A DNA stretch of 58,092 nt from Chthonomonadaceae bacterium (GCA_027450145.1 DAIDKH010000021.1:1-58092), one strand, 5' to 3'. Counted from the first letter of the stretch, positions 36,230 through 47,617 are shown. Program-made: numbers and translations. The notes: generated by a model not told the origin, from the sequence alone.

Positions 36230-38836
36230 TTGACTGCCCAACAGAACCGACGGTGGCTCATAGGAATTTTAGTTCTAGCCATTATTTCGGCTTTCATCTC
36301 CTTTACCAACAGGTCGTTCAAGTTAGGTTTCATTCACCTGGATACCAAAGCTCATCTCGGTTTGGACATTCAAGGTGGTCTCAGGGTAGTCTTGCACCCG
36401 GAAGTAAGTGTCTATAATAAGCAGCACCCCAACCAGCCTTGGGGACCAAGCCAGCTGAACCTTGTTCGTAAGATCATTGAAAACCGCGTGAACGCCACCG
36501 GAGTTGCCGAACCGCTCATCATGACAAATGAGGCGGCTAACCAGGTAATCGTGGAGCTTCCAGGTGTAAAGAACAAGAAGCAGGCAATTGAACAGTTGCG
36601 CTCTACTGCAAGTCTGCAGTTTTATCTGCTACCTCAGCTAGGTAATTCAACCAACACCCGCCTTGCAACGTGGTCGCAGTCTACAGTCACTGATCCTAAA
36701 TCCGGCCAAACCCAGGATGTGTTGATTGATAACTCAACTGGACAGCCGGTTACTCCCGCGCAGCTTGAACAGCAAGTTTTCAGTAAGCCTGATCTGCTCG
36801 TTGCCACTGGCGCGGAGCTTTTGCCAAACTCTCGAGTGGTTCCAGATACAACACGCAACAATCAGCCCATAATTGAATTTTCGCTAGACTCAGCAGGAGC
36901 GCGCAGTTTCCGGGAGACCACGCGAGCACATATTCACGATTACCTGGGTATTTTCCTGGATGGGAAGCTGCTGACTGCGCCCTCCATAAATGACGTTATA
37001 TCTGATAGTGGTGAGATTAACGGGAACTTTACCATTGAGAGTGCCAAGAGCCTCTCTGATAACCTGAACGCCGGTGCACTACCTGTACCGCTGAAGCTGC
37101 TTGAAACCCGCGACCTTCAGGCCACCCTTGGGCGCGATGCTGTACGTACCACCATGGTAGCCGGTGCTGTGGGCCTTCTAGTCGTTCTTGCCTTTATGCT
37201 ATACAGCTACCGACTTCCGGGGTTCCTTGCAGATATCGCCTTGTGTCTTTACGCTATTTTCTCGTACGCTCTGTTCAAGATTTATCCTGTAACACTTACC
37301 CTTCCCGGCATCGCAGGCTTCATCCTGTCGATTGGCATGGCGGTAGATGCCAACATCCTGATATTTGAAAGGTTCCGTGAGGAGCTTAACGCTGGAAAGC
37401 CTTTGCGCACTGCAATTGACATTGGCTTTAAGCGTGCCTTCTCTGCAATCTTTGACTCAAATATCTGTACACTCATTACCTGTACGATGTTGTTCAACTT
37501 TGGCTCCGGGCCAATTCGCGGCTTTGCGCTTACCTTGGGTCTCGGCGTGGTTGTCAGCATGTTCACCGCAATCATGGTTACGAGGACATTCCTCTTCTCG
37601 TTGGTGAATTTGCCCTGGGCGCAGAATGTGAACATGTACGGACTAAAAGTGCATCAGTTCAACTTGCATGTCATGCGGCGGCCCTGGAACTGGCTTGCGT
37701 TTTCCACAATAATCATCGTTCCTGGCATTATATTGATGTTGCTGGGTGGCATTAAACCGAGTATCGACTTCAAGGGCGGTACAGAAATCACAATCAGCTA
37801 TGCATCGCCGCAGAGTTCCGGGTCTATTCAGAGTCAACTGTCTAAACTGGGGTACCAGGATAGCCGCGTCGTACTCTCCGATACGCCTTTTGCAACCAGC
37901 AACAAATACCTTGCGATTATTACCACTCGCAAGCTTTCAGACGAACAGCGCGCCGCCTTGGTCTCCTCACTTACTAACAATGGCGCACTGCTTGCCCCTG
38001 GTCAAACGCTTAGCAACGTGGAATATGCCAATGTTAGTGGTGTAATTAGCAAGCAATTGACTCTTGGTGCTGTCTGGACCGTAGTTGCGGCATCATTGCT
38101 CATTGTGTTGTATCTCACTGTGCGCTTTGCAATAGGCGGCTTCAAAGAAGGACTAAAGTACGGCGTTTGTGCTGTCGCTGCTCTCCTTCACGACGTCCTG
38201 GTAGTCATGGGTTTCTTTGCCCTGATGGGCAAGTTTTTGAACTGGCAGGTTGACAGTCTGTTCGTTACAGCGATGCTGACTGTTATTGGTTTCTCAGTTC
38301 ACGACACAATTATAGTCTTTGACCGAATTCGCGAGAACCTCCAACATCGCACAAAAGGCGAGACGTTTGCCGATTTAACCGATCGTTCCATAAATCAGAC
38401 GTTACTTCGATCCATTAAGACCTCGTTTACAGTTCTGATTGTCCTGACGATGCTGGTGATCTTTGGCAGTACTGAAATTCAGCATTTTTCCGCGGCACTG
38501 TGGGTTGGAATCCTTAGTGGTACATACTCGTCAATCTTCAATGCTAGCGTATTGCTGGTGATGGCAAAGCGAAACGATCCCGCTTTCACCATATCGCGCT
38601 CACCTGGAACCAGCGCTTCCACACGCACTCAGATTGCTTCGTCAGGCGATCGACCGCTCGTCCCAGCGGCTAGCGTGTCCGGGGCGTCGTCATCCGCGGT
38701 ATCAACCGCATCAGAAGTAAAACCAGGCGATTCGGGAAGTGACGGAGCAGCACCTAGCGCTGAGTCGGCCAGTAATGGCGCCGATCGTACCCCTAAGGCC
38801 CCAAGGCGACAGCCGGTACGTCGAAGGCGGATGTAA
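36230..38836 (+). CDS. secDF: Fused protein translocase subunit SecDF
   Basis: 868 residues. SecD and SecF in one chain, the proton-driven part of the Sec export machine in the inner membrane. The SecD half (about 1-450) shows the first helix (IGILVLAIISAFISF), LGLDIQGGLRVVLHPEV, a periplasmic head and a five-helix block with GMAVDANILIFERFREEL. The SecF half (about 480-780) shows IDFKGGTEITISY and LLHDVLVVMGFFALMG, then TVIGFSVHDTIIVFDRIREN. The last ~85 residues are Ser/Ala/Gly-rich and disordered, ending in a basic PVRRRRM. The start is a TTG at 36230 with GGGAGG 9 bases upstream. Export capacity is needed by the many secreted proteins encoded here. Confidence 0.95.
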   Translation: MTAQQNRRWLIGILVLAIISAFISFTNRSFKLGFIHLDTKAHLGLDIQGGLRVVLHPEVSVYNKQHPNQPWGPSQLNLVRKIIENRVNATGVAEPLIMTNEAANQVIVELPGVKNKKQAIEQLRSTASLQFYLLPQLGNSTNTRLATWSQSTVTDPKSGQTQDVLIDNSTGQPVTPAQLEQQVFSKPDLLVATGAELLPNSRVVPDTTRNNQPIIEFSLDSAGARSFRETTRAHIHDYLGIFLDGKLLTAPSINDVISDSGEINGNFTIESAKSLSDNLNAGALPVPLKLLETRDLQATLGRDAVRTTMVAGAVGLLVVLAFMLYSYRLPGFLADIALCLYAIFSYALFKIYPVTLTLPGIAGFILSIGMAVDANILIFERFREELNAGKPLRTAIDIGFKRAFSAIFDSNICTLITCTMLFNFGSGPIRGFALTLGLGVVVSMFTAIMVTRTFLFSLVNLPWAQNVNMYGLKVHQFNLHVMRRPWNWLAFSTIIIVPGIILMLLGGIKPSIDFKGGTEITISYASPQSSGSIQSQLSKLGYQDSRVVLSDTPFATSNKYLAIITTRKLSDEQRAALVSSLTNNGALLAPGQTLSNVEYANVSGVISKQLTLGAVWTVVAASLLIVLYLTVRFAIGGFKEGLKYGVCAVAALLHDVLVVMGFFALMGKFLNWQVDSLFVTAMLTVIGFSVHDTIIVFDRIRENLQHRTKGETFADLTDRSINQTLLRSIKTSFTVLIVLTMLVIFGSTEIQHFSAALWVGILSGTYSSIFNASVLLVMAKRNDPAFTISRSPGTSASTRTQIASSGDRPLVPAASVSGASSSAVSTASEVKPGDSGSDGAAPSAESASNGADRTPKAPRRQPVRRRRM

Positions 38837-38890
38837 GGGGTTGTAAATAGAACCTTAATGGGAACTTAACTGCATAGTTAATCTGTTTCA

Positions 38891-38899
38891 TGCTATAAT
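38891..38899 (+). promoter_or_regulatory. Extended -10 promoter of rpsA
   Basis: TGCTATAAT is an exact extended -10 element about 140 bases before the rpsA start. No matching TTGACA lies at 17 bases. TTAACT-GCAT-AGTTAA just upstream (38866-38881) is a small inverted repeat that might bind a regulator. Confidence 0.55.
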
Positions 38900-39041
38900 G
38901 GCAGTGGTAAATTAGGTGAGTTTTCGCTGACAACGTCCTCCGCCTAGTCGTACCAAAAAGAAAAGTGTTTGTTTCCTGTCGCGGAAATACGTCGAGACTC
39001 ATGAACAATCCGGCGCCGCGCTGAGAGGAGTGATCTATCGT

Positions 39042-40580
39042 ATGTCGTCTGATGAGAGGGTTCCGGAGAATACGGAGATGCCCGTAAGCGAAGACGCAGG
39101 GGCCAGAGTAGAGGCCGGCGTGGTCGAAGCGGCAGCATCTGCCGAGGCAGGTACGCCGGCGATTGAAACCCCGGTTACTGCCGCCGAACCTGCTCCGCCC
39201 GCCGCAACTGCCTCCAATAAGGCAAAAGTGGACGATGTCTCCATGGATGCCCTGGAGCAATATCGACCCATGCAGGCCGGAGATGTTGTCGTGGGTGTTG
39301 TCATGCGTGTCGATCGAGACAGCATCCTCGTAGACGTTGGCGCCAAAACCGAGGGCGTAATTCGAGCCTCGGAATTAACCCGCGAACCGAACGTGCTTCC
39401 CGAGAGCATTGTGAAAGTTGGAGATGAGATTCGTGTGATGGTTGTCGATCCGGAAGGACATGACGGCAATCCGGTTCTCTCCAAGAAGCGAGCGGATTTT
39501 GAGCAAGCGTGGTTCCAGCTTATGGATTCACGTGACCGCAAAGAGACCGTGCAAGGGAAAGTGTTGGAGCGGGTGAAGGGTGGCCTTCGCGTGGACGTAG
39601 GATTGCCTGGCTTTGTGCCGGCATCACATGTTGGCGCGACCGGACAGCGTGTAAATCTGGATCAGTTCGTTGGTCAAACCGTGCCGCTTAAGGTTCTCGA
39701 AGTCGATCGAGACCACCGCAAGGTGATTATGTCTCATCGGCTCGCTATGGAAGATGACAGGCTCGCCCGCAGCAAGGAGACTCGTGAGGGGTTAAGCGAG
39801 GGGCAAGTACGCAAGGGTGTCGTGCGACGACTGACTACTTATGGTGCCTTCGTCGATCTTGGTGGTATCGACGGCCTGCTGCACATTAGTGAGATGTCCT
39901 GGACACGGTTGTCGGATCCGCGTGAGGTGCTTCACGAAGGCCAGGAAATTGATGTGATGGTTCTAAAGCTTGACCTCAAGCAGAACCGAGTTTCACTGGG
40001 TCTTCGCCAGATCCTTCCAGACCCGTGGAAAGATGTTACTACACATTACAGCGAGGGCCAAGTCGTAACCGGAACCGTAACGCGGGTTGTGCCCTTTGGT
40101 GCATTTGTTCAACTTGAGGGCGGCATTGAGGGAATCATTCCAAATGCTGAGTTGCTCAGGACGCCCAACGGAAGGGGTAGTGTTCCCGTAGCCCAAGGGG
40201 AAGAGGTCACAGCAAAGATTCTCACTCTTCGCCCCGAGGAGCGAAAAATTTCACTGTCGTTGCGCGCGTTGGTTCCACAGGAGGAGGCAGTTGTCGCTCA
40301 GGTACCTGTAACGACCAACCCAGCGCCTCCGCGCGAGGGCAATCGGCGCGAGCGTAATCGTTCCCGCGATGAAGACCGCGAGGATTATGGTCGGTATGCG
40401 CCCAGCCGACAGGAAGAGCCACGCTTTACGATCGGTGATGCCTTTGCCGCCGCGCAGAAGCAGAAGAGCCGTCGCGAGCGTCGAGCGATGCTCGAACAGG
40501 AAGAGGAGTTCCTTGATGACGAACTCGTTTTGGAAGACGAGCCAGTAGAAGAGGAAATCGAAGAGACCGAGCAGGCGTAA
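39042..40580 (+). CDS. rpsA: 30S ribosomal protein S1 (four S1 domains)
   Basis: 512 residues from the ATG at 39042, which has AGAGGAG 11 bases upstream. It binds mRNA on the small ribosomal subunit and helps initiation. An Ala/Pro/Glu-rich N-terminal extension (about 1-70) precedes four S1 OB-fold domains at roughly 75-145, 165-235, 250-320 and 335-405. Hallmark strands include GDVVVGVVMRVDRDSILVDV, GLPGFVPASH, YGAFVDLGGIDGLLHISEMSW and FGAFVQLEGGIEGIIPNAEL. The tail is Arg-rich then acidic (EEEFLDDELVLEDEPVEEE) and probably disordered. Four rather than six S1 domains is common outside Proteobacteria. coaE follows 12 bases later and is probably co-transcribed. Confidence 0.92.
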   Translation: MSSDERVPENTEMPVSEDAGARVEAGVVEAAASAEAGTPAIETPVTAAEPAPPAATASNKAKVDDVSMDALEQYRPMQAGDVVVGVVMRVDRDSILVDVGAKTEGVIRASELTREPNVLPESIVKVGDEIRVMVVDPEGHDGNPVLSKKRADFEQAWFQLMDSRDRKETVQGKVLERVKGGLRVDVGLPGFVPASHVGATGQRVNLDQFVGQTVPLKVLEVDRDHRKVIMSHRLAMEDDRLARSKETREGLSEGQVRKGVVRRLTTYGAFVDLGGIDGLLHISEMSWTRLSDPREVLHEGQEIDVMVLKLDLKQNRVSLGLRQILPDPWKDVTTHYSEGQVVTGTVTRVVPFGAFVQLEGGIEGIIPNAELLRTPNGRGSVPVAQGEEVTAKILTLRPEERKISLSLRALVPQEEAVVAQVPVTTNPAPPREGNRRERNRSRDEDREDYGRYAPSRQEEPRFTIGDAFAAAQKQKSRRERRAMLEQEEEFLDDELVLEDEPVEEEIEETEQA

Positions 40581-40592
40581 GCTTCGCGCGCT

Positions 40593-41231
40593 ATGTTCCT
40601 CATTGGGCTAACCGGTGGGATAGCAGCGGGAAAGAGTGCAGCGATGCGCTGCCTTAGTGAGCTTGGGTGTATCTGCTTTAGTGCAGACGAAGCGGCTCGG
40701 GCCGTTTTGATACCCCAAGGTTCGCTATTGCAGCGCATCGCTTTTCGTTTTGGTGATGCTGTTTTTGCTGCTGATGGTACGCTGGATCGTAATCGTTTGG
40801 CTGGTGTTATCTTTGCAGACGCTGGCGCTCGCATGGACCTTGAACGGATAATGCATCCGGCAATCATTAATCTCCTTTTGGAGCAGGTTGCTTCAGTGGA
40901 ATGGGACTTTCCCTCAGACATCGTCGTTGCAGTCGAGATTCCCCTTCTTTTCGAGAGTGGACTTGAAGTTGACTTCAACCTAACACTTAACATCGAAGTT
41001 CCTGTCGAGACGCAGATCGCACGCCTTACGAAGCGGAATAAATTGACGCCCGAAGAGTCTCGTGGTCGGCTGGAGGCACAGCTGAGTAACGAGGAACGAC
41101 GGAAACGGGCGGCCGTTACAGTCACAAACAACGGGACCCTCGGTGAACTGTCCGCCGCACTTTTCGCTGTGTTGAACCGTCTTAACCTATCGATAGGCTC
41201 ATACGAGCGATACCGAGCAATAAACCCCTAG
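40593..41231 (+). CDS. coaE: Dephospho-CoA kinase
   Basis: 212 residues, normal length. It phosphorylates dephospho-CoA at the 3'-hydroxyl with ATP, the last step of coenzyme A synthesis. The P-loop GLTGGIAAGKSAAM is at the N-terminus. FSADEAARAV, IMHPAI and EIPLLFESGLEV are family motifs, and the lid has RLTKRNKLTPEESRGR followed by QLSNEERRKRA. The usual Asp pair in the CoA-site loop appears as SADEA. It is 12 bases after rpsA, so the two form an operon. Confidence 0.93.
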   Translation: MFLIGLTGGIAAGKSAAMRCLSELGCICFSADEAARAVLIPQGSLLQRIAFRFGDAVFAADGTLDRNRLAGVIFADAGARMDLERIMHPAIINLLLEQVASVEWDFPSDIVVAVEIPLLFESGLEVDFNLTLNIEVPVETQIARLTKRNKLTPEESRGRLEAQLSNEERRKRAAVTVTNNGTLGELSAALFAVLNRLNLSIGSYERYRAINP

Positions 41232-41329
41232 ACGTCGATTGACATCCGATTCTGGGAACTTTGTCTCACTCCGTCTGTTACTTGGTTTTAGATACCACGC
41301 TGATCTGCGATTCAACGAGAAAATAGTTC

Positions 41330-41358
41330 TTGCATTTTCCTATAGTGCATGTTATAAT
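41330..41358 (+). promoter_or_regulatory. Strong promoter of the secreted-protein cluster
   Basis: TTGCAT (41330-41335), a 17-base spacer, and an exact TATAAT (41353-41358) preceded by TGT form a near-ideal extended -10 promoter. It is about 350 bases before the first cluster gene, leaving a long leader. Confidence 0.65.
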
Positions 41359-41510
41359 CGCTGTGCTGAAAGGCGTGTGATGTGCCGGGCAACCAGGCAT
41401 ATCAGGTGTAAGTGGCGATAGCTTAGGTATGTTTTAATGGTCCGAGGCGACCTGCGCGCGGCCGATTAAAAGTCTACCGAACCCCCGTGAGCTAGCCAAA
41501 TAAGTGTTGC
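41359..41510 (+). promoter_or_regulatory. Candidate c-di-AMP (ydaO/yuaA-like) riboswitch in the leader
   Basis: Five short blocks appear in the same order as in ydaO-type c-di-AMP aptamers: CTGAAA (41366-41371), CGGGCAACCA (41386-41395), AGGTGTAAGT (41404-41413), AGGTAT (41425-41430) and CCGAACCC followed by CCGTGAGCTAGCC (41477-41497). The last resembles the conserved CCGUCAGCUAACC of the family (11 of 13 positions). CGCT (41359-41362) could pair with AGTG (41503-41506) to close a short P1. Against it: the closing stem is short, and if the promoter at 41330-41358 is real, transcription would begin inside the P1 strand. The comparison is from memory, so this is a candidate only. A further hairpin-rich segment follows to about 41540. 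Confidence 0.4.
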
Positions 41511-41709
41511 CGGGCTGAGTCCCCCTGAGCCTATGGCACTAAGCGCCCGTTACTTTCAGCTGGCGGACTGACGTCGCATGAAAATTTGACGTTTGGTGGT
41601 AGGGTGCGCCGACGCATGCGTTGCCTGCCGAAAGGGTGGTATTGCAGCCGCCTTTTTGTGCTACGCTAGTCGTAATGGCGTATTCCTAATTCAGGAGGTA
41701 GGACCTGCC

Positions 41710-44700
41710 TTGAACAGAGCTAGATGTAATAATGCCGTCCTGCAGTTGTTCCTGTTTGCCCTGACACTGATGCTGTGGTCAGGCGTAGCCGCAAAGGCCC
41801 AGGGCAGTGTACGGACAAGCCGCGCGACGCACCCGGTGTCGAAAATCGCGCCAACGCGTCAGGTTGGCGCGTACAATCACGCTTTCTTCCCGCCTAATAT
41901 GGCAAAGCTGCCGTCTTGGGTGACTTTGCGTCAGTGGAGTCCGAACGGAACCACTCGAGCCCCTGGTGACCAGATTGTGCCTCGGCAGACAATTCTCCTG
42001 AGTAAGTCTGTCCCAAGTGCGCAGTTCTCGGTCACGCCGGCTACCGCGGCTAGCGAGCATCCATTCTGGACCGCGGACGAGAAATACATCTACTTCGACA
42101 GCAATCGCGTGGATGCCACCGATACGGGAACCACACCTCGTCCAGACGGTATCTATAACATCTTTCGCATGTTCCCGGATGGTAGCGGAATTGTTCAAGT
42201 TCTTCCAGCAACTGTAAACCAGTTAGAGCCCGTAGTCTCGACTGATGGTGGTCGGCTAGCTTTTGTTGGCGGCGGTACCATTGTATCGGGTGCTGGAACT
42301 GCCCACATCGTCACATCAGGCTTTAACCTGTACCTGCTCAATCTCAATGCATCCAGCACTGCAGTTCCGCTTACAAATGTGAGTGGTGGGCCCTCATTCG
42401 CAGATGTTCAACACCCCACGTGGTCGCCAGGTGGGAACGCGATCGCATTTGCCGGAGAGCTGAGTGGGCAGACCGTTTACCACATCTTTACGGTCAATGT
42501 TTCTACTGGCCAGATTACCCAGCTGACAGGCGGCGCTGCCAACTCAGATAGCGCGCCTGCTTGGTCTCCCGATGGCAACGTAATTGCCTTTCAGTCCAAC
42601 GCCTCCAGTTTTCCCAACGGCGCCGCGCCGGCAGCGGCCCCCGGCACCAAGGCCAACTATGATATTTGGCTTGTAAGCACGAATCCCGCATCACTATGGT
42701 TTTCGCAAGCCTCGAACTTTTCAGTCAGTGGGCAATTTGCAAACAACTACAGTCCGGCGTGGTCCTCGCTCACCGTAGACCCACAAGGTGTTATCCCATC
42801 TGTGGCATCAGGTCCGGGTGCAAAATCCAGTCAGGAAATGCTGGCCTTCGCGACGGACCGCGAAGACACAAACAACGACGGTGTGGCGAATGCCATCAAT
42901 CCCAACCACTCTACTGACATATATTGGCTGGACACCACAATCACGCAATCTCAACCCGGCGAATTTATCGATTCAACACCGGAGTCCAATGGCAACGTTG
43001 CACACAAGCTACAAACCAGTCAACCTGATACGGCCATGAATCCGACCGAGCCAGATTATAATTTTGACCTGGCCCACACGACAAATGAGGACATGCCCAC
43101 ATGGCCCCAATATCAGCGCAGTTACCGGATCGCGTTCCAAAGTGACCGTGGTGGCGTCGAGCAGCTGTGGGCCGCTGAACTCATCGACATCAACGCTCCC
43201 ACGTTGCTAAAATATGATCAGAACAATAACGAGATAGTCCACGTCGCTCTGAACAGCACGCCTGACGTGGGCGCAAGGCAATTCAATGCCGGAGACACGG
43301 TCAGATTCCGTGTTCGCGCCGTAGATTATCAGAGCGGTGTCGAGTCTGTATTTCTCCAGATTAAGTGCCCATCGAGCGCAGAACGTAGTTCCGACGGAGT
43401 AGAGCATAAAGTCTTCGCTGCGGGTAATCTTCCGCTCAATAACAACGACACCATCCTGAATGTTCCGGTGGAGCGTGATTACCAGGCCGTAGACGCGCAA
43501 GTGGCCGACCAGCCTGCTGTAAACGCTTTACCTAAATTTAAGGCGACGGGGGTCAATGGCTCCCCTGCCGGCTGGCCGGGTGGCAACCTGTACACCCCGG
43601 GTAACGACGCCGTAGCGTTTACCGGGCTGCAAAATCCGCCGGACGTCGCGAACTGGGTTTCTCCCCTTGATCCCACCGCAGCGCCAGTCCAGCCAGCCGA
43701 TGGGCAGGGCGGAGCTTGGCTACAACTTTACGACGACGGCCCGACAACGTCGGGGGGGCATGAGCCCGCAGGCGAGGTGGCCGGTGACGGTGTCTTCACT
43801 GGCACCTGGACGACACCCGCAGCGTTCCCCAGCGACTGGGTGATAGATGTCATTGTTCGTGATCGGGCGGTAGATCCCTTCAACACTGCAAATGCGGTCA
43901 ACTGGAAGATCTACGACAACGTCTGGGGCTTTTCAACAAAGCCATTCCAATCTCGTAGCAATGTACTATTCGTTGACGACTATTGCTCCGGTCAGAAATT
44001 CCTTCGGAACAGGTTCGGTGTTGGTTCGTTCCGCAATGTGGGTACCATTCCTACTGAAAGCTGGATGACCGAGATATCACCGACACTGTTCCCAACGAAG
44101 TATCTTGCCGGAACTACGCAAGGAACCCTCATCGGTTGGCAGAACACCCTGGGGCAGTACTCCTACACGGACAACCTTGATAACGACGGGAGTGGAATTC
44201 CGCCGACGCAGCGCTACGACATATGGCGCATACAGTGCCGCGGGCCGCTGCCTGTCAACATACTCAATCTGTACGCACCATATACAGTTGCGAATCCGCC
44301 GGCATCGGTTTCGGCAGGAGCGCCGGCGACCGTTCAGGTAGCAGAACGGTGCGTTATCTGGGACTCGCCGTATTCTGGTGACCTCTTTGTCGGCCCTGGC
44401 ACACTTCTGGATCAATCAACCCAAACAGAGTTGACGAACTTTGTGCAAGCTGGCGGTCGCCTTTTCGTGTGTGGTCAGGATGTTGCATGGGGACTTACCC
44501 TAGGCGGAGGCTATCCTACTAATCCGTTCCTAACCACTGTGCTTGACTCGCAATACGTGGCGGATACGGCAACACCTAACGGTGATCAACAGATCAATTT
44601 GACAGGGACGTGGGGGGCCAATCCGATCTCCTACGAAACCTGGCAGCCTCCGATTTACCACAACTATCCGGGCACTGCGACCACAACCGATAATCCTCCG

Positions 44701-47583
44701 GGGCTTGCAGGCAACTTCCAGCTAGGCCCGAACGCACCCAAGCAGCTAGCGGACTCCGTCTCCGCTGACAATCAAAGCACACCTGATCAGATCTCATTCA
44801 CCGGAGCCGCCGGATCGAGCGGGATTGATGGTACTTACGATTACAATGGCTCACCCGCAATCGTGTGGAACACGAACACGACCAACGGCTCTCGCGTGGT
44901 GTATTCACCATTCGGTTGGGAGGCGATTGTTCCGTCGGCCTTTGCGCCCACAGGATCGACAAACGTTCTATTCATGCAGAACTGGAGAACGGAACTCCTT
45001 CACAATGTTCTCGATTACCTGCGAACGGGCAGAATAATTGGTACTGCGCGAGTTATCAACTCGCAGACTGGTGCAACCAGCGCCCTTGCCGGAGTATTAG
45101 TTAGCGCGATCTCACCGAAGACCGGAGCGGTTGTGTCAGCGGCGGTTACTCAATCTGATGGAACCTACGATATCCAGGGCCTTCCACCGGACGGCATCTA
45201 TACGGTGATCGCGGTAAAATCGGGCTATGTAACCCAGCACGTTCCTGGAAGCGCCTTCCACGGTGGATACCAGAGCACGACTGATTTCTACATGACGCAG
45301 GCACAGCCCGGGACAATTACCGGCCATGTCTTGACACAAACGACGAACCTGCCGGTTGGGCAAGCAGTGGTTACCGCGACGGATACGACTGATCCGACTA
45401 ACCCGTCGCCTGCTACGTTCACGGCTGTTTCCAACCCTACCGATGGGTCCTACTCCATACAGAACGTGCCAGCCAACGCAACCTACAGCCTGGCAGTTAC
45501 CAATGCTGCCGCACTAGGCTACAGCGGAACCGTCGAGGGGACATATACTGGGATTGCTGTAACCCCGCAGGGTGTGGTCAGTGGAAAAGACTTCCACATG
45601 AAACAGCAGCCGGGTTCCATATCCGGTTTTGTCCACATTGCAACAACGTCGGGAACTGATACAGGGACACCGATCGCTGGTGCCACTGTTACCGCAACGG
45701 GTGCTGCGCCAAGTGGTGGAGGTACTGCGCCGACGTTCACTGCGACCACAGCCACCGACGGTACATACACGATTAGCTCGGTGGATGTGGGTACTTACAC
45801 AGTCGTGGCCACGGCGAGCGGCTACGCAGCTAGTGCGAGTGCCTCCGCGACAGTGGCAAGCCAGCAAAACACGCCAAATATCAACTTCCTGTTGAAGGCG
45901 GTTCCCGCGGGTTCGATAACTGGTCTGGTAGAAACATCGACAGGAATACCTGTCAGCGGTGCGACAGTAACGGTGACAACAAGTTCTGGTGGAACGCTAA
46001 CCGCCACTACCGGAGCTGTACAAAATGGCACGGATACCAACGGCAATGCCATTACTTATAACTACACGGTTCCCAATGTACCGGCAGGAACGACCGTCAC
46101 GGTCTCGGCGGCAAAGTCGGGATATACAGCGGCCGCACCCACTAGCGTTACAGTCACGATCACACCTGGAACCGCATCCAATGGGGTCAACTTGATGCTC
46201 AACCCGTTGGCGATATTTAGTAATGGACTGTCGTTAGTGTCCTCGCCGTATACATACACTCTGGCGGGAGCACCGGAGGACGTAGCGACGCTGCTATCGG
46301 TCCCGCAGTCGGATGTTGCCGATGGCGCCTTCCAGTTCATATATTGGAGTAGTGCCTCACAGCAATACGTTTCCCATCCGACGCCGCCGGCGGATACGTT
46401 CCACTTGGGCAACGGTTACTTCATGTTGGACACAAACAGTGCAACAGCGCTGGCACTGACCACGCTGGGTACACCAGCACCACAGACTGGCGGTGTTTAC
46501 AATGACTTCGATATTCCGCTGACGACGGGATGGAATATGATTGGGTGTCCGTTCACGTCACCAGTTGACTTCACTAAATTGCAAGTGAAGTTGCCTAGTG
46601 GGCAGCTGGAAGACATGCTCACAGCGCAAAGTGGTCCAAATCCCGTCCTTGGCGCGGCCTTGTGGACGTTCCAAAACGGAGCCTACGGTGTTGTCTATAC
46701 CCTTGATCCATACCGAGGGTACTATCTCCAGGCTTTCCAGCCGTGTACACTGGTGGTTCTCAGCAGTGCTCAACAGTCTCGTGGAGTTGCCTCCAAGTCG
46801 ACCGGTCGTGCACTGGAATATGCAACTACGACCACCGGTAGTTGGAAACTGGACCTCGTAGCATCTACGAGTTCGGCCGTAACTTCGCGGGCAGTGGCCG
46901 GGCAGTACGGGTTGGCAACAAACGGTTATGACGTCTACAAAATGCAGGCACCGCCGGCAGCGTCCAACCGCAATGTGTCGATTTCGTTCCAGGAAACCCA
47001 ATGGGGTACAAAGAGCGGAAACTATGCGGTAGATGTAAGGTCAACGGCAGCCAATACGTGGCACTTTACCGTACAAAGCAACGTTCCGAATGCACCTGTA
47101 ACGATCACCTGGCCAAATCTGGCAACCATTGGGCGACGTACGTTAACGGCGACGGATCTTCAGACTGGCCAGACGTTCAACCTGGCCGATCGTGCGGCAT
47201 ATGTAATACCTGCTGGACCAACGGGTGTGACGAGACAGTTCACGCTCTCTGCGGAGCCCGGAAGTCGAGGAATGTTGCAGGTCCTAGACCTAGCTACAAA
47301 CCTCGCGTCAACGCGAGCCGATGGAGCGGTCTCTGCCGCCAACATCACGTGTACGCTTACTCGTGATGCCTCGGTGACTGTGAACATCATGCATAATGGT
47401 GAGCCGATCCGGACATTGGTGGCCGGGCAAACACGTGCAGCCGGTCCCGTGACGGTCACGTGGGACTTGAAAGATAACTCGGGTATCAGGGTGCCTACCG
47501 GTAGCTATCAAGTGCAGCTTACTGCTGTTGATGCAAATGGTCACCGTGTTCCGATGTATGTACCGCTGGTAATCACGAGATAG
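41710..47583 (+). CDS. Giant secreted protein: PD40 beta-propeller, carboxypeptidase-regulatory repeats, FlgD-like C-terminus
   Basis: About 1957 residues from a TTG at 41710 with AGGAGG 11 bases upstream. This start gives a signal peptide ([22 protein letters not shown]) that earlier in-frame codons would disrupt. Domains in order: a TolB-like PD40 propeller ([49 protein letters not shown]); a long central beta-rich region; about four carboxypeptidase-regulatory/Cna-B-like Ig repeats ([49 protein letters not shown]); then the ~400-residue C-terminal module shared with two downstream genes, with [21 protein letters not shown] and a FlgD-like Ig fold ([34 protein letters not shown]), ending VITR. 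It is probably a cell-surface protein. No catalytic site was recognised. It is the first gene of the cluster. Confidence 0.8.
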   Translation: MNRARCNNAVLQLFLFALTLMLWSGVAAKAQGSVRTSRATHPVSKIAPTRQVGAYNHAFFPPNMAKLPSWVTLRQWSPNGTTRAPGDQIVPRQTILLSKSVPSAQFSVTPATAASEHPFWTADEKYIYFDSNRVDATDTGTTPRPDGIYNIFRMFPDGSGIVQVLPATVNQLEPVVSTDGGRLAFVGGGTIVSGAGTAHIVTSGFNLYLLNLNASSTAVPLTNVSGGPSFADVQHPTWSPGGNAIAFAGELSGQTVYHIFTVNVSTGQITQLTGGAANSDSAPAWSPDGNVIAFQSNASSFPNGAAPAAAPGTKANYDIWLVSTNPASLWFSQASNFSVSGQFANNYSPAWSSLTVDPQGVIPSVASGPGAKSSQEMLAFATDREDTNNDGVANAINPNHSTDIYWLDTTITQSQPGEFIDSTPESNGNVAHKLQTSQPDTAMNPTEPDYNFDLAHTTNEDMPTWPQYQRSYRIAFQSDRGGVEQLWAAELIDINAPTLLKYDQNNNEIVHVALNSTPDVGARQFNAGDTVRFRVRAVDYQSGVESVFLQIKCPSSAERSSDGVEHKVFAAGNLPLNNNDTILNVPVERDYQAVDAQVADQPAVNALPKFKATGVNGSPAGWPGGNLYTPGNDAVAFTGLQNPPDVANWVSPLDPTAAPVQPADGQGGAWLQLYDDGPTTSGGHEPAGEVAGDGVFTGTWTTPAAFPSDWVIDVIVRDRAVDPFNTANAVNWKIYDNVWGFSTKPFQSRSNVLFVDDYCSGQKFLRNRFGVGSFRNVGTIPTESWMTEISPTLFPTKYLAGTTQGTLIGWQNTLGQYSYTDNLDNDGSGIPPTQRYDIWRIQCRGPLPVNILNLYAPYTVANPPASVSAGAPATVQVAERCVIWDSPYSGDLFVGPGTLLDQSTQTELTNFVQAGGRLFVCGQDVAWGLTLGGGYPTNPFLTTVLDSQYVADTATPNGDQQINLTGTWGANPISYETWQPPIYHNYPGTATTTDNPPGLAGNFQLGPNAPKQLADSVSADNQSTPDQISFTGAAGSSGIDGTYDYNGSPAIVWNTNTTNGSRVVYSPFGWEAIVPSAFAPTGSTNVLFMQNWRTELLHNVLDYLRTGRIIGTARVINSQTGATSALAGVLVSAISPKTGAVVSAAVTQSDGTYDIQGLPPDGIYTVIAVKSGYVTQHVPGSAFHGGYQSTTDFYMTQAQPGTITGHVLTQTTNLPVGQAVVTATDTTDPTNPSPATFTAVSNPTDGSYSIQNVPANATYSLAVTNAAALGYSGTVEGTYTGIAVTPQGVVSGKDFHMKQQPGSISGFVHIATTSGTDTGTPIAGATVTATGAAPSGGGTAPTFTATTATDGTYTISSVDVGTYTVVATASGYAASASASATVASQQNTPNINFLLKAVPAGSITGLVETSTGIPVSGATVTVTTSSGGTLTATTGAVQNGTDTNGNAITYNYTVPNVPAGTTVTVSAAKSGYTAAAPTSVTVTITPGTASNGVNLMLNPLAIFSNGLSLVSSPYTYTLAGAPEDVATLLSVPQSDVADGAFQFIYWSSASQQYVSHPTPPADTFHLGNGYFMLDTNSATALALTTLGTPAPQTGGVYNDFDIPLTTGWNMIGCPFTSPVDFTKLQVKLPSGQLEDMLTAQSGPNPVLGAALWTFQNGAYGVVYTLDPYRGYYLQAFQPCTLVVLSSAQQSRGVASKSTGRALEYATTTTGSWKLDLVASTSSAVTSRAVAGQYGLATNGYDVYKMQAPPAASNRNVSISFQETQWGTKSGNYAVDVRSTAANTWHFTVQSNVPNAPVTITWPNLATIGRRTLTATDLQTGQTFNLADRAAYVIPAGPTGVTRQFTLSAEPGSRGMLQVLDLATNLASTRADGAVSAANITCTLTRDASVTVNIMHNGEPIRTLVAGQTRAAGPVTVTWDLKDNSGIRVPTGSYQVQLTAVDANGHRVPMYVPLVITR

Positions 47584-47593
47584 GTTAGACCTG

Positions 47594-47617
47594 GTGCGGG
47601 CAGGTTTCTGCCCGCAC
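47594..47617 (+). terminator. Perfect 10-bp hairpin after the giant gene
   Basis: gtgcgggcag (47594-47603) and ctgcccgcac (47608-47617) pair perfectly around a 4-base GTTT loop, 10 bases after the stop. No T-run follows, so downstream genes may still be read through. Confidence 0.65.

Noticed and set aside
41366-41440. SAM riboswitch, signal recognition particle RNA or 6S RNA
   Set aside because: GGGCAACC looks like part of a SAM aptamer, but its other conserved parts are missing; the SRP motif GGTCAGG with the GGAAGCAGCC loop is absent.
41593-41709. Upstream extension of the giant gene to a GTG at 41593
   Set aside because: The TTG at 41710 has AGGAGG upstream and starts a clean signal peptide; the extra residues would bury it behind a Cys-rich stretch.
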